Positions 16,689-26,555 of a DNA stretch of 64,000 bases are shown here, piece by piece. The notes below the pieces were generated by a model, which ran no database searches, was not told where the DNA came from, and was given only the letters and a program-made list of their open reading frames with translations. Where the stretch lies: contig JAFNEO010000011.1 of assembly GCA_017886205.1 (NCBI GenBank), positions 1 to 64,000 of the forward strand, in the 5' to 3' direction. Both the position numbers and the translations under genes were made by a program. This DNA comes from Candidatus Aminicenantota bacterium. Its GTDB lineage: Bacteria > Acidobacteriota > Aminicenantia > Aminicenantales > UBA8522. Within the stretch, counting starts at the first letter, position 1, and every line of letters begins with the position of its first letter.

Positions 16689-17585
16689 TCATCGGCTAAA
16701 TTTTATTTTTGCCCCGACTCTAGCTGATACGCCCGAAAGATCAACCTCTCCCTTGCGGATAGAACCATACCTCCAGTCCGGGGGCGCGGAATCATCAATG
16801 ATGATCAATGGATAGGCGCCTTGTTCGCAGTACCAGAGGACGGCATTCTTGGTGGTTGCGCCATTTTCCCTGAGGTCACCCTTGATATTCCTGAGTCTTC
16901 CATATCTGCCCAATACATCAACTATTAAAGAGGTGCTTTGGCTGAGAGAGATTTCCATTCCCAAGCCAACGTGGAATCCGATGGCTTGAGATGTCCCCTC
17001 CCAGGTGGTTTGGTCCGATAGAGAGCTGCCCTTTTCAGTCCAGCTATCGCCCAAACCCACCTTGCCAAGATAAAGGCCGATCCCGGAGCTTACTTCGAGG
17101 TTGAACCGTCCTCCTTTCCATATGTCATAGAGAACTCCAAGTGTCAATGGAACGGCCTCGACGCGTGGACTTAAAATTCTGGTATAGAAATGGGTTGGTT
17201 CCATGTAGTTTTCGCTGTCAGCGATTTCTATCGTGCTCTCTTTGCGCGCCTGAAGATAGCCTATGCCCAGTCCTATTCCCAATCGAGATGTCAGACTGAA
17301 TATGAGTTCGCCTCCAAAATCGGGACCGAAGCGGACAGGATTGTACTTGCCGGTTACGGCAATCCCGTGAGGGACGTTCAATACGTCGATGAGACCTTCC
17401 AGGCCTTTGTTCAAATCACCCCCAGCGATACCGCTGATCCCGCCATAGAGTTTTAAGCTGAGGCCGTGTGCGGATAGTCTTATTCCTCGAATATTCTGCG
17501 CGTCCTGTTTCGCCGTGGCCACTCCGGGCAGAAGGAGAAAGAATGCCAATTGGAGAAGACAGAAGACTCGTTTGCGAAGCGACAT
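16689..17585 (-). CDS. Outer-membrane beta-barrel-like protein
   Basis: A 298-residue protein with a signal peptide ending near residue 25 (GVATAKQ), then alternating polar/hydrophobic strands with repeated G-x-G and LGVLYDI-type turns, as in OmpW- or OprF-like small barrels. The C-terminus RVGAKIKFSR lacks the usual terminal aromatic residue but has the strand pattern. No catalytic motif is seen. It implies a diderm envelope. Exact role unknown. Confidence 0.65.
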   Translation of the reverse strand: MSLRKRVFCLLQLAFFLLLPGVATAKQDAQNIRGIRLSAHGLSLKLYGGISGIAGGDLNKGLEGLIDVLNVPHGIAVTGKYNPVRFGPDFGGELIFSLTSRLGIGLGIGYLQARKESTIEIADSENYMEPTHFYTRILSPRVEAVPLTLGVLYDIWKGGRFNLEVSSGIGLYLGKVGLGDSWTEKGSSLSDQTTWEGTSQAIGFHVGLGMEISLSQSTSLIVDVLGRYGRLRNIKGDLRENGATTKNAVLWYCEQGAYPLIIIDDSAPPDWRYGSIRKGEVDLSGVSARVGAKIKFSR

Positions 17586-17882
17586 GGACGCTTTCTATTG
17601 TGTTTGAAATACACTCCCGCGTCAAATGCGTGTATGGGGTCAGGACATCCGCGTTCGGCTAGACCGCCCACATAGATCTTTATGCTCCTTGCCTTATCGA
17701 GCTTTCTGACCGCGTGGCAGGTCAGCACAATGGATATCGCCCAATCGGGTCGATTATGCTATGCTCCCCAAGACACCGATGTGCCAATCTCCGTATCGCC
17801 AGCCACGTCCTGCGGACGAATAAGAAATGAGCTCCCGGCTCTCATCAGGATGCTGGAGATCCGGCAAGGATAGGAGGATTCG

Positions 17883-19637
17883 ATGAAAATCCGTTATCTT
17901 ACACTCGTTGTGATAGCCCTGCTTCTCCTAGCTTCTGGCGTTGCCATTTCCATTTCTGGTCAGGACGCCTCCGAGGAGGCCGCGGCCTGGGCCAAGCAAA
18001 CCCTGGCTGGCCTGAGCCTAGAAAAGAAGATCGGCCAGATCGTCTGCTCCGACCTTACCGGGGGATACATAGCCGATGGAGACCTGAGGCTGAAGCAGTG
18101 GGTCCGGCTGGCTCGCGATTACGGCTTGGGCATGTTTGTCTTCTACGGGGGGACGCCTCGCGATGTCGCCCACCTGCTCAACCGTCTGCAGAAAGAGGCC
18201 GAAATCCCCATCCTCATGGCCGCGGATTTCGAGGGCGGCCCCGGTCAGCAGGTGACGGGGGCGAGCGAGTTCCCGGCCAACATGGCGTTCTCTGCCGCCG
18301 GGTCGGATGACCTCGTCTACCGGGCGGCGTCGGCCGCAGCCGTCGAAGGCCGGGCGATGGGCATTCATCTGACCTACACTCCGGTCGTCGACATAGCCTG
18401 GCGGCCGGAAAACCCCGCTGAGGGCGTCCGTTCCTTCGGCGTCGACCTTGACCTCCTCGGCCGGATGGTCCGCGCTTACGTCCGGGGATATCATGAACAC
18501 GGCATGCTGACCACGGCCAAGCATTTCCCGGGACGCGGCGACGTCGAGGCGATGCCCGGCAATCCGGGCTGGAGCTGGATCAATAAACCGGCCGGGGACG
18601 TCGAAGCCCAAGAGTTCAAGGCCTTTAAGCACGCCATCGATGCCGGCGTCGATTTTGTCATGAGCGAGCACATCGCCGTGCCTTCGGTCACGGAGGGGTC
18701 GGAGCTCCCGGCGAGCGTCGAGAAGAAACTCGCCACGGGCTGGCTTCGCGATAGGCTTGGCTTCAAGGGGATCCTGACCACGGACGATCTCTGGTATGAC
18801 AACGTCGTACAGCGCTTCGGGACAGAGGAGGTGGCGGTCATGGCCTTTGAAGCCGGCCACGATATCATCCTCAAGCCCAAGGACCCGGCGGCGACGATCT
18901 CGGCCCTGGCGGCAGCTGTCAAGTCAGGCCGGTTGAGCGAACGCCGGATTGATGATGCGGTTCTCAAACTCTTGACCCTTAAAGCCCGGCTGGGACTCCA
19001 CAAGAACAGGTTCGTCGACGAATCCCGGGTGGGTGAGTTCGTCGGCACGCCGGACCACCTGGCCCTCATCCAGGAAGTGGCGGACAAATCTCTAACGCTG
19101 CTCAAGAACGACGGAGTTTTTCCGGTCGCTTCAAGCCGCCTGGCCAAGGCGGTCAACATCAATGTCCAGAAATTCGACGGCGACCCCTCTCCGCCGGCCC
19201 TTACGGCGAAGCTGGCTGCGGCCTTCCCGGGTATCCAAAGCTACAACCTCCGTCCCGACCTGGACCCGGCCTATTACGATGGAATCTGGAAGGCGGCAGT
19301 GGATTCTGATCTGATCATCCTGTCTCTCTTTGTTCCGAGGACCAGGCTCGGAGATGCGGCGCCGTTCCGGGAGGCCGACCTGGCGTTTCTCCAGAAGGTC
19401 ATCGCCGCCAAGCCCAAGGACGTCGTGGCCATGGCCTACGGGAATCCCCATCTTATCCGCAAGATCCCCTCGGTCGCCGCTTACCTCATAGGTTACGGAG
19501 AGAGGGGCTGGTTCGGCAATCAGGCGGTCTATTTTGAATCGTTCATCAAGGTGCTCAAGGGCGAGCTTAAGCCGTCCGGCCGGCTCCCGGTCCGGGTGAG
19601 CGAGCAGTCCCCGATCGGAAGCGGCGTGAGTTATTGA
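17883..19637 (+). CDS. Exported glycoside hydrolase family 3 (beta-N-acetylhexosaminidase-like)
   Basis: A 584-residue protein: hydrophobic leader (residues 5-25), then the GH3 TIM-barrel with PILMAADFEGGPGQQV, the signature KHFPGRGD and the nucleophile region GILTTDDLW, and after about residue 410 a second domain. It is closest in style to NagZ-type beta-N-acetylglucosaminidases. The His-Asp dyad of NagZ, normally in a DSH loop right after KHFPGHGDT, is not present here (the loop reads VEAMPGNPGW). AGGAGG precedes the ATG. It is 11 bases from the GH9 gene and cotranscribed. Substrate uncertain. Confidence 0.82.
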   Translation: MKIRYLTLVVIALLLLASGVAISISGQDASEEAAAWAKQTLAGLSLEKKIGQIVCSDLTGGYIADGDLRLKQWVRLARDYGLGMFVFYGGTPRDVAHLLNRLQKEAEIPILMAADFEGGPGQQVTGASEFPANMAFSAAGSDDLVYRAASAAAVEGRAMGIHLTYTPVVDIAWRPENPAEGVRSFGVDLDLLGRMVRAYVRGYHEHGMLTTAKHFPGRGDVEAMPGNPGWSWINKPAGDVEAQEFKAFKHAIDAGVDFVMSEHIAVPSVTEGSELPASVEKKLATGWLRDRLGFKGILTTDDLWYDNVVQRFGTEEVAVMAFEAGHDIILKPKDPAATISALAAAVKSGRLSERRIDDAVLKLLTLKARLGLHKNRFVDESRVGEFVGTPDHLALIQEVADKSLTLLKNDGVFPVASSRLAKAVNINVQKFDGDPSPPALTAKLAAAFPGIQSYNLRPDLDPAYYDGIWKAAVDSDLIILSLFVPRTRLGDAAPFREADLAFLQKVIAAKPKDVVAMAYGNPHLIRKIPSVAAYLIGYGERGWFGNQAVYFESFIKVLKGELKPSGRLPVRVSEQSPIGSGVSY

Positions 19638-19648
19638 GGAGTCCACCC

Positions 19649-22183
19649 ATGAAAACTGCGATCGCAACCCTGGCCGTATTCGGCCTTCTCATCCTGCAGC
19701 CACCTTCAGCCCCGTCCCCGGCTGAAACAGCGCAAGAAACGGCCGCAAAATCTAAGGCTGGCTGGGTTCTCAACGACGAGGAGTATTTCGAGAAGCCGGG
19801 GCTTTCGGTTCTGGTTTTCCACGATACCTATCCTGAAGGCAAGCAGGGCGGCATCGAGATCATCCAGCACGGCGAGCGGGTTGCCGCCGTCGGCGATGTG
19901 CGCCTCGAACCCGCCCCCGGCCAATGGGGAAAGCTTCCGATCGTCGGCAAGCGCCTTGTCGATCGGGCCGCGAACCGCGCCGAAGTCCCGCTCCGCTTCG
20001 AAAAGGAGGGGATCGCGTATCGGGTGAGAGTCGAGCCGGACGGCGACGCCATTTACGTGACCGTGGACCTCGACCGTCCTCTGCCCGCGGAATTCCTGGG
20101 CCGGGCGGGGTTCAACCTGGAGCTGTTCCCTACCGCCTATTTTGGAAAAACCTACCATCTCGGCCGCACCGACGGGGTCTTCCCCCGTCAGGGTAACGGC
20201 CCCTGTGTGAAGGATGGGCCCGTCGTTCGCGCGGCGCTGCTCGCCGAAGGCCCCGTCTTCTCGGCGGCGCCTGAGGACCCCCTGCGCCGCCTGACCATCG
20301 AATCCCTGGCCGGCGATCTCCGGTTCTTCGACGGGCGAAGCATGGAAACCAACGGCTGGTTCCTGGTGCGTTCGCTCATTCCCGCCGACGTCACGACGGG
20401 AGCGGTACGCTGGAAGATAACACCCAACTCCCTGCCCGGCTGGCGGCGCCCGCCGGTCATCGGGATCTCCCAGGTGGGCTACCACCCCCGGCAGGACAAG
20501 TGCGCCGTCATCGAACTCGATCCCCGCACGACCTCGCTCGGCGAGGGGACTCTTCTCAAAGTGGACCCGGATAAGGGTCTCGTGCCCGTTCTTGAGCGGC
20601 CGCTCGTCCGCTGGGGACGTTTCCTCCGGTACGACTATGCCCTCTTCGATTTCTCGGGCGTGCGGGAGCCGGGGGCCTACGTGGTGCGCTTCGGGGATTT
20701 CCAGACGTCGCCCTTCCTCATCTCGCCCGAGGTCTACCGCCGTGACGTCTGGCAGCCGACTCTGGAAACCTTCCTGCCGGTCCAGATGTGCCATGTGCGC
20801 GTGATAGACCGCGGACGGATCTGGCACGGGGCCTGCCACATGGATGATGCGCTCCAGGCTCCCCCGGGCCTCGACCTGGCCTTCATCGAGGGGTATAAGC
20901 AGGGTCCCGAGACGGAGACGTCCTACGCCGCGGACGAGCACATGCCGGGCCTTGACCGAGGCGGATGGCACGACGCTGCGGACCACGACCTCGCCGCCGG
21001 GGCCCAGGCCTGGGCCACCATGCTGCTCGCGCTGAGCCGGGAAACCTTCGGCCTCGATACCGATCAGACGACGGTCGACACCGCGCGGCGGAACGTCGTC
21101 CTCCATGTCCCGGACGGAAAGCCCGATATCCTCCAGCAGGTCGCGCACGGCGTGGAGAACCTCTTGACCGGGTATCGACTCGCCGGACACAGTTACACCG
21201 GGATTACGGACCCCTCGCTAGAACAATATGGGACCCTCGGCGAACCCGCGTCGTTGACCGACAATCGCATCTTCGACCCTTCCCTGGGAGTCGATGAGGT
21301 GAAGGGCGACCGCTCGGGGCGTCGCGACGACCGCTATGCGTTCACCGGCCGCGATACCGGCATGGAATACTCCGCCGTCGCCGCGCTGGCCGCCTCCAGC
21401 CGGGTGCTCCGGGGCTTCGACGACGCCCTCGCCCGGGAGTGCCTGGCGACGGCCGTCAAGGCCTGGGAATTTGAACAGAGCCACCCGCCCGTCCGCCAGC
21501 CCAATCCCTATGTTCCGGAGCGGGCGGATTCTCAAGAGGTCCTCGCCGCCGCGGAGCTCCTGATCACGACGCGTGAAGAGCGATTCGCGGAGCGTCTCAA
21601 GACACTTCTCCCTGTCATCGAGGCGCAGGTGGAGGAAGTCGGATGGGCCGCGGCGCGGGCGCTACCTGCTTTACGGGATGAGGAGTTCTCGAAACGTCTG
21701 GGCGGGATCCTCGCGGGATATGCGGCGAAGCTGAAGACCGACCTCGCGAAAACGCCCTACGGTGTTCCCTTCGAACCCCATATCTGGGGCGTTACCTGGG
21801 ACATCCAGGAATATGCGGTGAGGCAGTATTTCCTTAACCAGGCTTTTCCACAAGAATTCGACCGGGAGAACGTCCTGCGGGTCCTCAACTACGTCCTTGG
21901 CTGCCATCCGGCCTCCAGCACCTCGCTCGTCTCCGCGGTCGGCGCCCATTCCCTGACCGTGGCTTACGGCATCAACCTGAACGATTGGACCCACATTCCG
22001 GGAGGCGGTGTTTCCGGCCCGTCGCTCATTCGACCGGACTTTCCCGAACTGAAGGAACCCTTCCCGTACCTCTGGCAGCAGGCCGAATACGTGCTGACGG
22101 GCGCGGCGACCTATGTGTTCATGGTACTTGCAGCGGAACGGATGCTCGGCGAAAATGACACGCTAGCGAGCATTATCCGATAG
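19649..22183 (+). CDS. Exported glycoside hydrolase family 9-like enzyme with extra N-terminal domains
   Basis: An 844-residue protein. A signal peptide (to about residue 31) is followed by a beta-rich domain to about residue 265. Next is an Ig-like cellulase N-terminal domain starting with PVIGISQVGYHPRQDKCAV, and then an (alpha/alpha)6 domain with GGWHDAADHDLAAG, the GH9 equivalent of the DAGD catalytic aspartate motif, here DAAD. The C-terminal catalytic acid lies in an atypical YVLTGAATY region. The start at 19649 has GAGGAG in front; the longer frame from 19634 is less likely. It is an endo- or exo-beta-glucanase by family, but specificity is uncertain because the motifs diverge. Confidence 0.78.
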   Translation: MKTAIATLAVFGLLILQPPSAPSPAETAQETAAKSKAGWVLNDEEYFEKPGLSVLVFHDTYPEGKQGGIEIIQHGERVAAVGDVRLEPAPGQWGKLPIVGKRLVDRAANRAEVPLRFEKEGIAYRVRVEPDGDAIYVTVDLDRPLPAEFLGRAGFNLELFPTAYFGKTYHLGRTDGVFPRQGNGPCVKDGPVVRAALLAEGPVFSAAPEDPLRRLTIESLAGDLRFFDGRSMETNGWFLVRSLIPADVTTGAVRWKITPNSLPGWRRPPVIGISQVGYHPRQDKCAVIELDPRTTSLGEGTLLKVDPDKGLVPVLERPLVRWGRFLRYDYALFDFSGVREPGAYVVRFGDFQTSPFLISPEVYRRDVWQPTLETFLPVQMCHVRVIDRGRIWHGACHMDDALQAPPGLDLAFIEGYKQGPETETSYAADEHMPGLDRGGWHDAADHDLAAGAQAWATMLLALSRETFGLDTDQTTVDTARRNVVLHVPDGKPDILQQVAHGVENLLTGYRLAGHSYTGITDPSLEQYGTLGEPASLTDNRIFDPSLGVDEVKGDRSGRRDDRYAFTGRDTGMEYSAVAALAASSRVLRGFDDALARECLATAVKAWEFEQSHPPVRQPNPYVPERADSQEVLAAAELLITTREERFAERLKTLLPVIEAQVEEVGWAAARALPALRDEEFSKRLGGILAGYAAKLKTDLAKTPYGVPFEPHIWGVTWDIQEYAVRQYFLNQAFPQEFDRENVLRVLNYVLGCHPASSTSLVSAVGAHSLTVAYGINLNDWTHIPGGGVSGPSLIRPDFPELKEPFPYLWQQAEYVLTGAATYVFMVLAAERMLGENDTLASIIR

Positions 22184-22226
22184 GAAGCGGCCTGAGTTAC
22201 TAGGAGGCCGTTGCCTCCAGACGACT

Positions 22227-23921
22227 CTAGACGATATCACCCGTGTATTTCGTCAGGAGCTTCTTCCGCAGGTCGCGGAAGAGCTGGACGACTTTTTCCA
22301 TCCGGGAAATCGTCAGGTCGGTGAGGTATTTCGTGCCCCGGACTCGGTCCTTCTGTAGGAGATCGACCGCTTTCTGGTCAACCTCGGCTTGACTGGAGAA
22401 AAAGCTGTTTTCCACGGGGTCTCTGGCTTCCTTCAGGTCCTTAACCGCAAACTGCCACTGCAAGAGCATCAACTTCTCCACGAAGTCCACCGCCCAGCGG
22501 GCCGAGTCCTCGCTGAATTCTTTGTAATCGTATGTCTTGTACAAAGGTGAGACATCCGTTACTCCCGTGTAAACCGGGACATACGCGCTGACATAGGGGT
22601 TGTCCACATAGAACCAGTAGATCCCGCCTACAGCATCGGGAAGCCATGACCGGAGCTGAGCGACCATGCCGTAACCCTGAGTAGCGATGGTCCGATGATG
22701 CCGGATGCGCAGGACTTTTTCCATGTCGCCAGGAAGGAAGGGTGTGGCCACCGGACTTTTCTCAGACTTGCCGCCGGCTCCCGGGACCATCCAGGCCGGG
22801 TCCCAGGTCATATCATAGATGGTGTCTTCGAAGACTGAACGCTGGAAGGCGATGACATCCTGGACGGAGAGCTTCTTCTCCGGCTTGACCGAAAAGGGGT
22901 AGAACGCGGCTCCCTCGATGGGCTGGGCGTATAAGGTTCCCGGCCCGGCCGGATCGTAAAGGCTCCGCCTCGGCCAGGCTTTAAGGGACGGGGCGATTGT
23001 GCTGTAGACGAGCCACATCCGGCTGAGGCTTCCTTCGCGGATCAGGGGAGAGTAGGCCTCCTGCCAGATGAAAGGACGTCCCTCCCCAGGGTTATACCAG
23101 CCGCGGTCGATGGCCTCCTGCATGTAGTTGGGTGAAACCAGGACGTCCGGGTCTTTCGGGTCGATTTCGCGGATGCGAACGTGATTGGCGATGACGACGA
23201 CGTTGTCGTCGGGCACCCGACGGGCCGCCCAGATTGCGCCCGGCTGGCCGCTTTCGGGCTTCCACCTGGTCCCGACGCTGAAAATCTCCATAACCCAGAG
23301 TCCACCGGGGTCGGCAATGCACAATGCTTCGGACCCTCCGCAGGAGGGCAGGAAGCCGCAGGTTTCCATCAGGCTCCCGATGAGGCGCACCGCCTCGCGG
23401 GCGGTCGAGCATCTTTCCAGGGCAAAGACCTGGGCCTGTTCAATGGTCATGATCTGGCGGGTGATGCCTTCGACGAAGTTGACGTTGAGCTCGGACCGCT
23501 GCGAGCAAGTGCTCTCGCCGATCGCCAGTTGACGTTCGTTCATCTGGGAATAGCCTGTATGGAAGTAGGTGAATGTCTTCTCGACCTGGGGGATGTGGCC
23601 GATGACCTTCCCGAAATCCCCGAGAGGAAGGGCTTTCCGTTCGTCTCCGGCTCCAAAATAAACCATTCCCCAATGAACCGGTGCCAAGGATCCCTTTGGA
23701 TACGTCCTCCCGGGCACGACCTGAATTCGGCATTCGCTGCAGCAATCGGTGTGGGAGGTGATGACCGAACCGTCGGCCGAAGCGAGCTTGCCGACGCCGA
23801 TCACGGTGCAGGCCTGAGGTATGATTTCCTCCGCCGCTAAGAGTCCGGATACCAGAATGAAGACGATTATCCAGGCTCCTCCGGGTACCAAGATCTTGAG
23901 TCTGAAGGGTGAGGCTTTCAT
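22227..23921 (-). CDS. C69 family dipeptidase (Ntn hydrolase)
   Basis: A 564-residue protein with a leader helix (residues about 14-30) and then the conserved start CTVIGVGKLASADGS. Cys38 is the N-terminal nucleophile exposed after removal of the leader. The pattern SVITSHTDCCSE and the segments YSQMNERQLAIGEST and GFLPSCGGSEALCIAD are those of peptidase family C69/U34 (PepD-like). It probably cleaves dipeptides in the periplasm or cytoplasm. GGAGG lies 8 bases upstream of the ATG. It is convergent with the GH9 gene. Confidence 0.9.
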   Translation of the reverse strand: MKASPFRLKILVPGGAWIIVFILVSGLLAAEEIIPQACTVIGVGKLASADGSVITSHTDCCSECRIQVVPGRTYPKGSLAPVHWGMVYFGAGDERKALPLGDFGKVIGHIPQVEKTFTYFHTGYSQMNERQLAIGESTCSQRSELNVNFVEGITRQIMTIEQAQVFALERCSTAREAVRLIGSLMETCGFLPSCGGSEALCIADPGGLWVMEIFSVGTRWKPESGQPGAIWAARRVPDDNVVVIANHVRIREIDPKDPDVLVSPNYMQEAIDRGWYNPGEGRPFIWQEAYSPLIREGSLSRMWLVYSTIAPSLKAWPRRSLYDPAGPGTLYAQPIEGAAFYPFSVKPEKKLSVQDVIAFQRSVFEDTIYDMTWDPAWMVPGAGGKSEKSPVATPFLPGDMEKVLRIRHHRTIATQGYGMVAQLRSWLPDAVGGIYWFYVDNPYVSAYVPVYTGVTDVSPLYKTYDYKEFSEDSARWAVDFVEKLMLLQWQFAVKDLKEARDPVENSFFSSQAEVDQKAVDLLQKDRVRGTKYLTDLTISRMEKVVQLFRDLRKKLLTKYTGDIV

Positions 23922-24025
23922 GGTTCTATCCTCCGCGGTGCCAGGATGATATCACATTTCCGCTGGTGGCGCTCGGGTGGGTTTTTATCATTTCCGTGTC
24001 CCGCTTGGACCTCTGCATGGCGAAG

Positions 24026-24055
24026 TTGACATCCGCCGCGACTTCAGACTAGTCT
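24026..24055 (+). promoter_or_regulatory. Promoter of cydAB
   Basis: TTGACA (24026-24031), an 18-base spacer and TAGTCT (24050-24055). The -10 box lies inside a perfect 10-bp palindrome AGACTAGTCT (24046-24055), a possible operator. The ATG of cydA is 40 bases downstream. Confidence 0.4.
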
Positions 24056-24094
24056 AAACCCTCCCGAATCCCCTAACAACGACAGGAGGGATGG

Positions 24095-25447
24095 ATGGAC
24101 GTCCTTTCCCTTAGCCGCCTGCAGTTCGCGGTGACCGCCGCCTTTCACTTCATCTTCGTGCCCTTGACGCTCGGCCTATCTCTTTTGGTCGCTTTCATGG
24201 AGACACGCTATCTCCAGACCGGCGACACGATGTACCTGAAAATGGCCAAGTTCTGGGGGAAGCTCTTCCTGATCAATTTCGTCCTGGGCGTCGTCACGGG
24301 CATCACGATGGAGTTCCAGTTCGGGATGAACTGGGCCGAATTCTCCCGCTATGTCGGCGACATCTTCGGGGCGCCGCTGGCGATCGAGGCCACGGCCGCC
24401 TTTTTCTTGGAGTCCATTTTTATCGGGCTCTGGGTCTTCGGCTGGAATAGAGTTTCGAAAAGGGTTCATGTTTTAGCCATCTGGCTGGTCGCTGTCGCTA
24501 CCAACCTTTCCGCCCTCTGGATCCTCCTGGCCAACGGCTGGATGCAGAGGCCGGTCGGCTATGTCCTGAGGAACGGCCGGGCCGAGATGACGGATTTCGG
24601 GGCGCTCGTCACCAACCGTTTCGGGTGGGTGAGCTTCGCCCACACCGTCCTTTCCGGATACGTGCTGGCCGCTTTTTTTGTGATGGGTGTTTCCGCTTAT
24701 CACCTGCTGCGTAAGAACGAAGTGCCTCTGTTCCGGTCTTCGTTCCGCATGGCCGCCGCCTTCGGGCTGGTGAGCACCGTTCTCGTCGCGGCCAGCGGCG
24801 ACCTCAGCGCCGTGCAGGTGGCTAAATATCAGCCGGCCAAGCTCGCGGCCATGGAGTCATTCTGGGAGACCAGGTCGGGCGCGCCCTTTACTCTGTTCAC
24901 GTGGCCGGATTCCAGGAACGAGAAGAATGCTGTTGAGTTTCTGCCTGTTCCCAAGGCCCTCAGTCTGATGGCCTTCCATCGTGGGGACGCCGAGGTCAAG
25001 GGGCTGACTGCCTTTCCCAGAGACGAGCGTCCCCCGGTGCTGCCGGTCTTTCTCAGCTTTCGGCTCATGGTGGGCCTGGGGCTCCTGTTGATCCTCCTGG
25101 CTCTCATCGGCTGGATAAAAGGCGTGAGGGGAAGGCTCGAGAGGAGCCCGGGATACCTTAAAGTCATGCTCTTCTCGATTCCTCTCTCCTATATCGCCAT
25201 CCAGGTCGGCTGGCTGGTCACCGAGGTCGGCCGGCAGCCCTGGCTCGTTTACGGCGTGATGAGGACATCGGCCGGCGTTTCCGCCTCTCTTCTCCCGGCC
25301 CAGGTGGTCGCCTCGCTCATCGGATTCACCCTCGTCTACGGGCTCCTGGCCGTCGTGGACATCCATCTGCTTGTTAAATACAGCAAGAGGGGCCCCGACG
25401 ACGACCTCTCGGGAATCTTGAAATCGGCCCCGGCGAAGGAGGCGTGA
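24095..25447 (+). CDS. cydA: Cytochrome bd quinol oxidase subunit I
   Basis: A 450-residue membrane protein with about nine helices. It has His18 in the first helix (FHFIFVPLTLG), the axial heme ligand region. The quinol-binding signature VTEVGRQPWLVYGVMRT is near residue 375, and a short Q-loop is present. With CydB it reduces oxygen to water with electrons from quinol, at high oxygen affinity, which in an otherwise fermentative genome suggests oxygen protection or microaerobic respiration. AGGAGG precedes the start. The gap to cydB is one base. Confidence 0.96.
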   Translation: MDVLSLSRLQFAVTAAFHFIFVPLTLGLSLLVAFMETRYLQTGDTMYLKMAKFWGKLFLINFVLGVVTGITMEFQFGMNWAEFSRYVGDIFGAPLAIEATAAFFLESIFIGLWVFGWNRVSKRVHVLAIWLVAVATNLSALWILLANGWMQRPVGYVLRNGRAEMTDFGALVTNRFGWVSFAHTVLSGYVLAAFFVMGVSAYHLLRKNEVPLFRSSFRMAAAFGLVSTVLVAASGDLSAVQVAKYQPAKLAAMESFWETRSGAPFTLFTWPDSRNEKNAVEFLPVPKALSLMAFHRGDAEVKGLTAFPRDERPPVLPVFLSFRLMVGLGLLLILLALIGWIKGVRGRLERSPGYLKVMLFSIPLSYIAIQVGWLVTEVGRQPWLVYGVMRTSAGVSASLLPAQVVASLIGFTLVYGLLAVVDIHLLVKYSKRGPDDDLSGILKSAPAKEA

Positions 25448-25448
25448 G

Positions 25449-26480
25449 ATGGCGTTTCAAGTCGTCTGGTTCATCCTCTGGGGTTTGCTGTGGGCCGTCT
25501 ACTTCATGCTCGACGGTTTCGACTTGGGAGCCGGGATGCTGTATCGGTTCCTCGGCCGGGATGAAGCGGAGAAAAGCGCCATCCGCAGGGTTATCGGCCC
25601 CGTCTGGGACGGGAACGAGGTCTGGCTGCTCACGGCCGGCGGGGCTACCTTCGCCGCCTTCCCCTCGGCCTATGCTTCGATGTTCAGTTATCTCTATTCG
25701 GCCCTGCTCATCATCCTGTTTGCCCTGATATTAAGAGGTGTAGCCCTGGAGTTCAGGGCCAAGGGCGAATCCGCGGCCTGGGGGAGGAGCTGGGACATCG
25801 CGCTTTTCCTGGGAAGCCTTCTCCCTGCTCTGCTCTTTGGAGTGGCCTTCGGGAACATCTTCCGCGGGCTGCCGATTGATTCTCAGGGCTATCATGGGAC
25901 GCTCCTCGGGCTGCTCAATCCCTACGGACTCTGGACGGGAGTATTTTTTGTCCTTCTTTTCCTGGTCCACGGGGCGCTTTGGCTGGCGCTCAAAACGTCT
26001 GGAAGGCTGGAGGAGAGGGCGATGAGGTTCGCTCAGACAGGTTGGTATTTCCTGCTGGGGTCCGCCGTTATCTTCTTGGGCTGGACGGTGCTGGCCACGA
26101 AATTGGAGGAGAATTATCTCCGGCATCCCTACTGGCTGCTTGTCCCCCTCCTGGCCGTTACTTCTTTGCTCCTGATCAGATTCTGGGCGGCCCGGAAAAA
26201 GACGGGGGCGGCGTTCTTTGCTTCCTGCGCCTCGATCGTGCTCGTGACCTTTGCCGGGATCATCGGGCTCTACCCGAACCTGATTCCCTCGCGGCTCGAC
26301 CCGGCCCGCAGCCTGACCGCCTTCAATTCCTCGTCCAGCCCTTACACGCTCAAGATCATGACCATCGTGGCCGTCGTCTTCATCCCGATTGTCATCGGCT
26401 ATCAGGTTTGGGTTTACCGGGTGTTTCGGCACAAACTGGAACCCGGAGAGAGCCCGAGTGAGGGAGCAATCCCGTATTAG
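25449..26480 (+). CDS. cydB: Cytochrome bd quinol oxidase subunit II
   Basis: A 343-residue polytopic protein with the CydB signature near the N-terminus (YFMLDGFDLGAGML) and GPVWDGNEVWLLTAGGA at residues about 50-66. It forms the heterodimer with CydA. The start overlaps an AGGAGG within the end of cydA. I saw no cydX-type small third subunit and no cydDC exporter next to it. Confidence 0.96.
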   Translation: MAFQVVWFILWGLLWAVYFMLDGFDLGAGMLYRFLGRDEAEKSAIRRVIGPVWDGNEVWLLTAGGATFAAFPSAYASMFSYLYSALLIILFALILRGVALEFRAKGESAAWGRSWDIALFLGSLLPALLFGVAFGNIFRGLPIDSQGYHGTLLGLLNPYGLWTGVFFVLLFLVHGALWLALKTSGRLEERAMRFAQTGWYFLLGSAVIFLGWTVLATKLEENYLRHPYWLLVPLLAVTSLLLIRFWAARKKTGAAFFASCASIVLVTFAGIIGLYPNLIPSRLDPARSLTAFNSSSSPYTLKIMTIVAVVFIPIVIGYQVWVYRVFRHKLEPGESPSEGAIPY

Positions 26481-26516
26481 CATGGCCGAAAAGACGTCGG
26501 CTGCGCTCTTCTCAAC

Positions 26517-26545
26517 TTGAATTAAAGAGGCGTCTGCACTAGTAT
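26517..26545 (+). promoter_or_regulatory. Promoter of the sulfotransferase gene, near-leaderless
   Basis: TTGAAT (26517-26522), a 17-base spacer and TAGTAT (26540-26545). The ATG at 26556 is only 10 bases further, without a Shine-Dalgarno site. Confidence 0.45.
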
Positions 26546-26555
26546 ATTGGGCATT

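Noticed and set aside
19706-21190. A 494-codon open frame on the minus strand
   Set aside because: It is antisense to the GH9-like gene, which has a clear signal peptide and domain motifs; the frame's composition is rich in Arg/Gly/His as in shadows.
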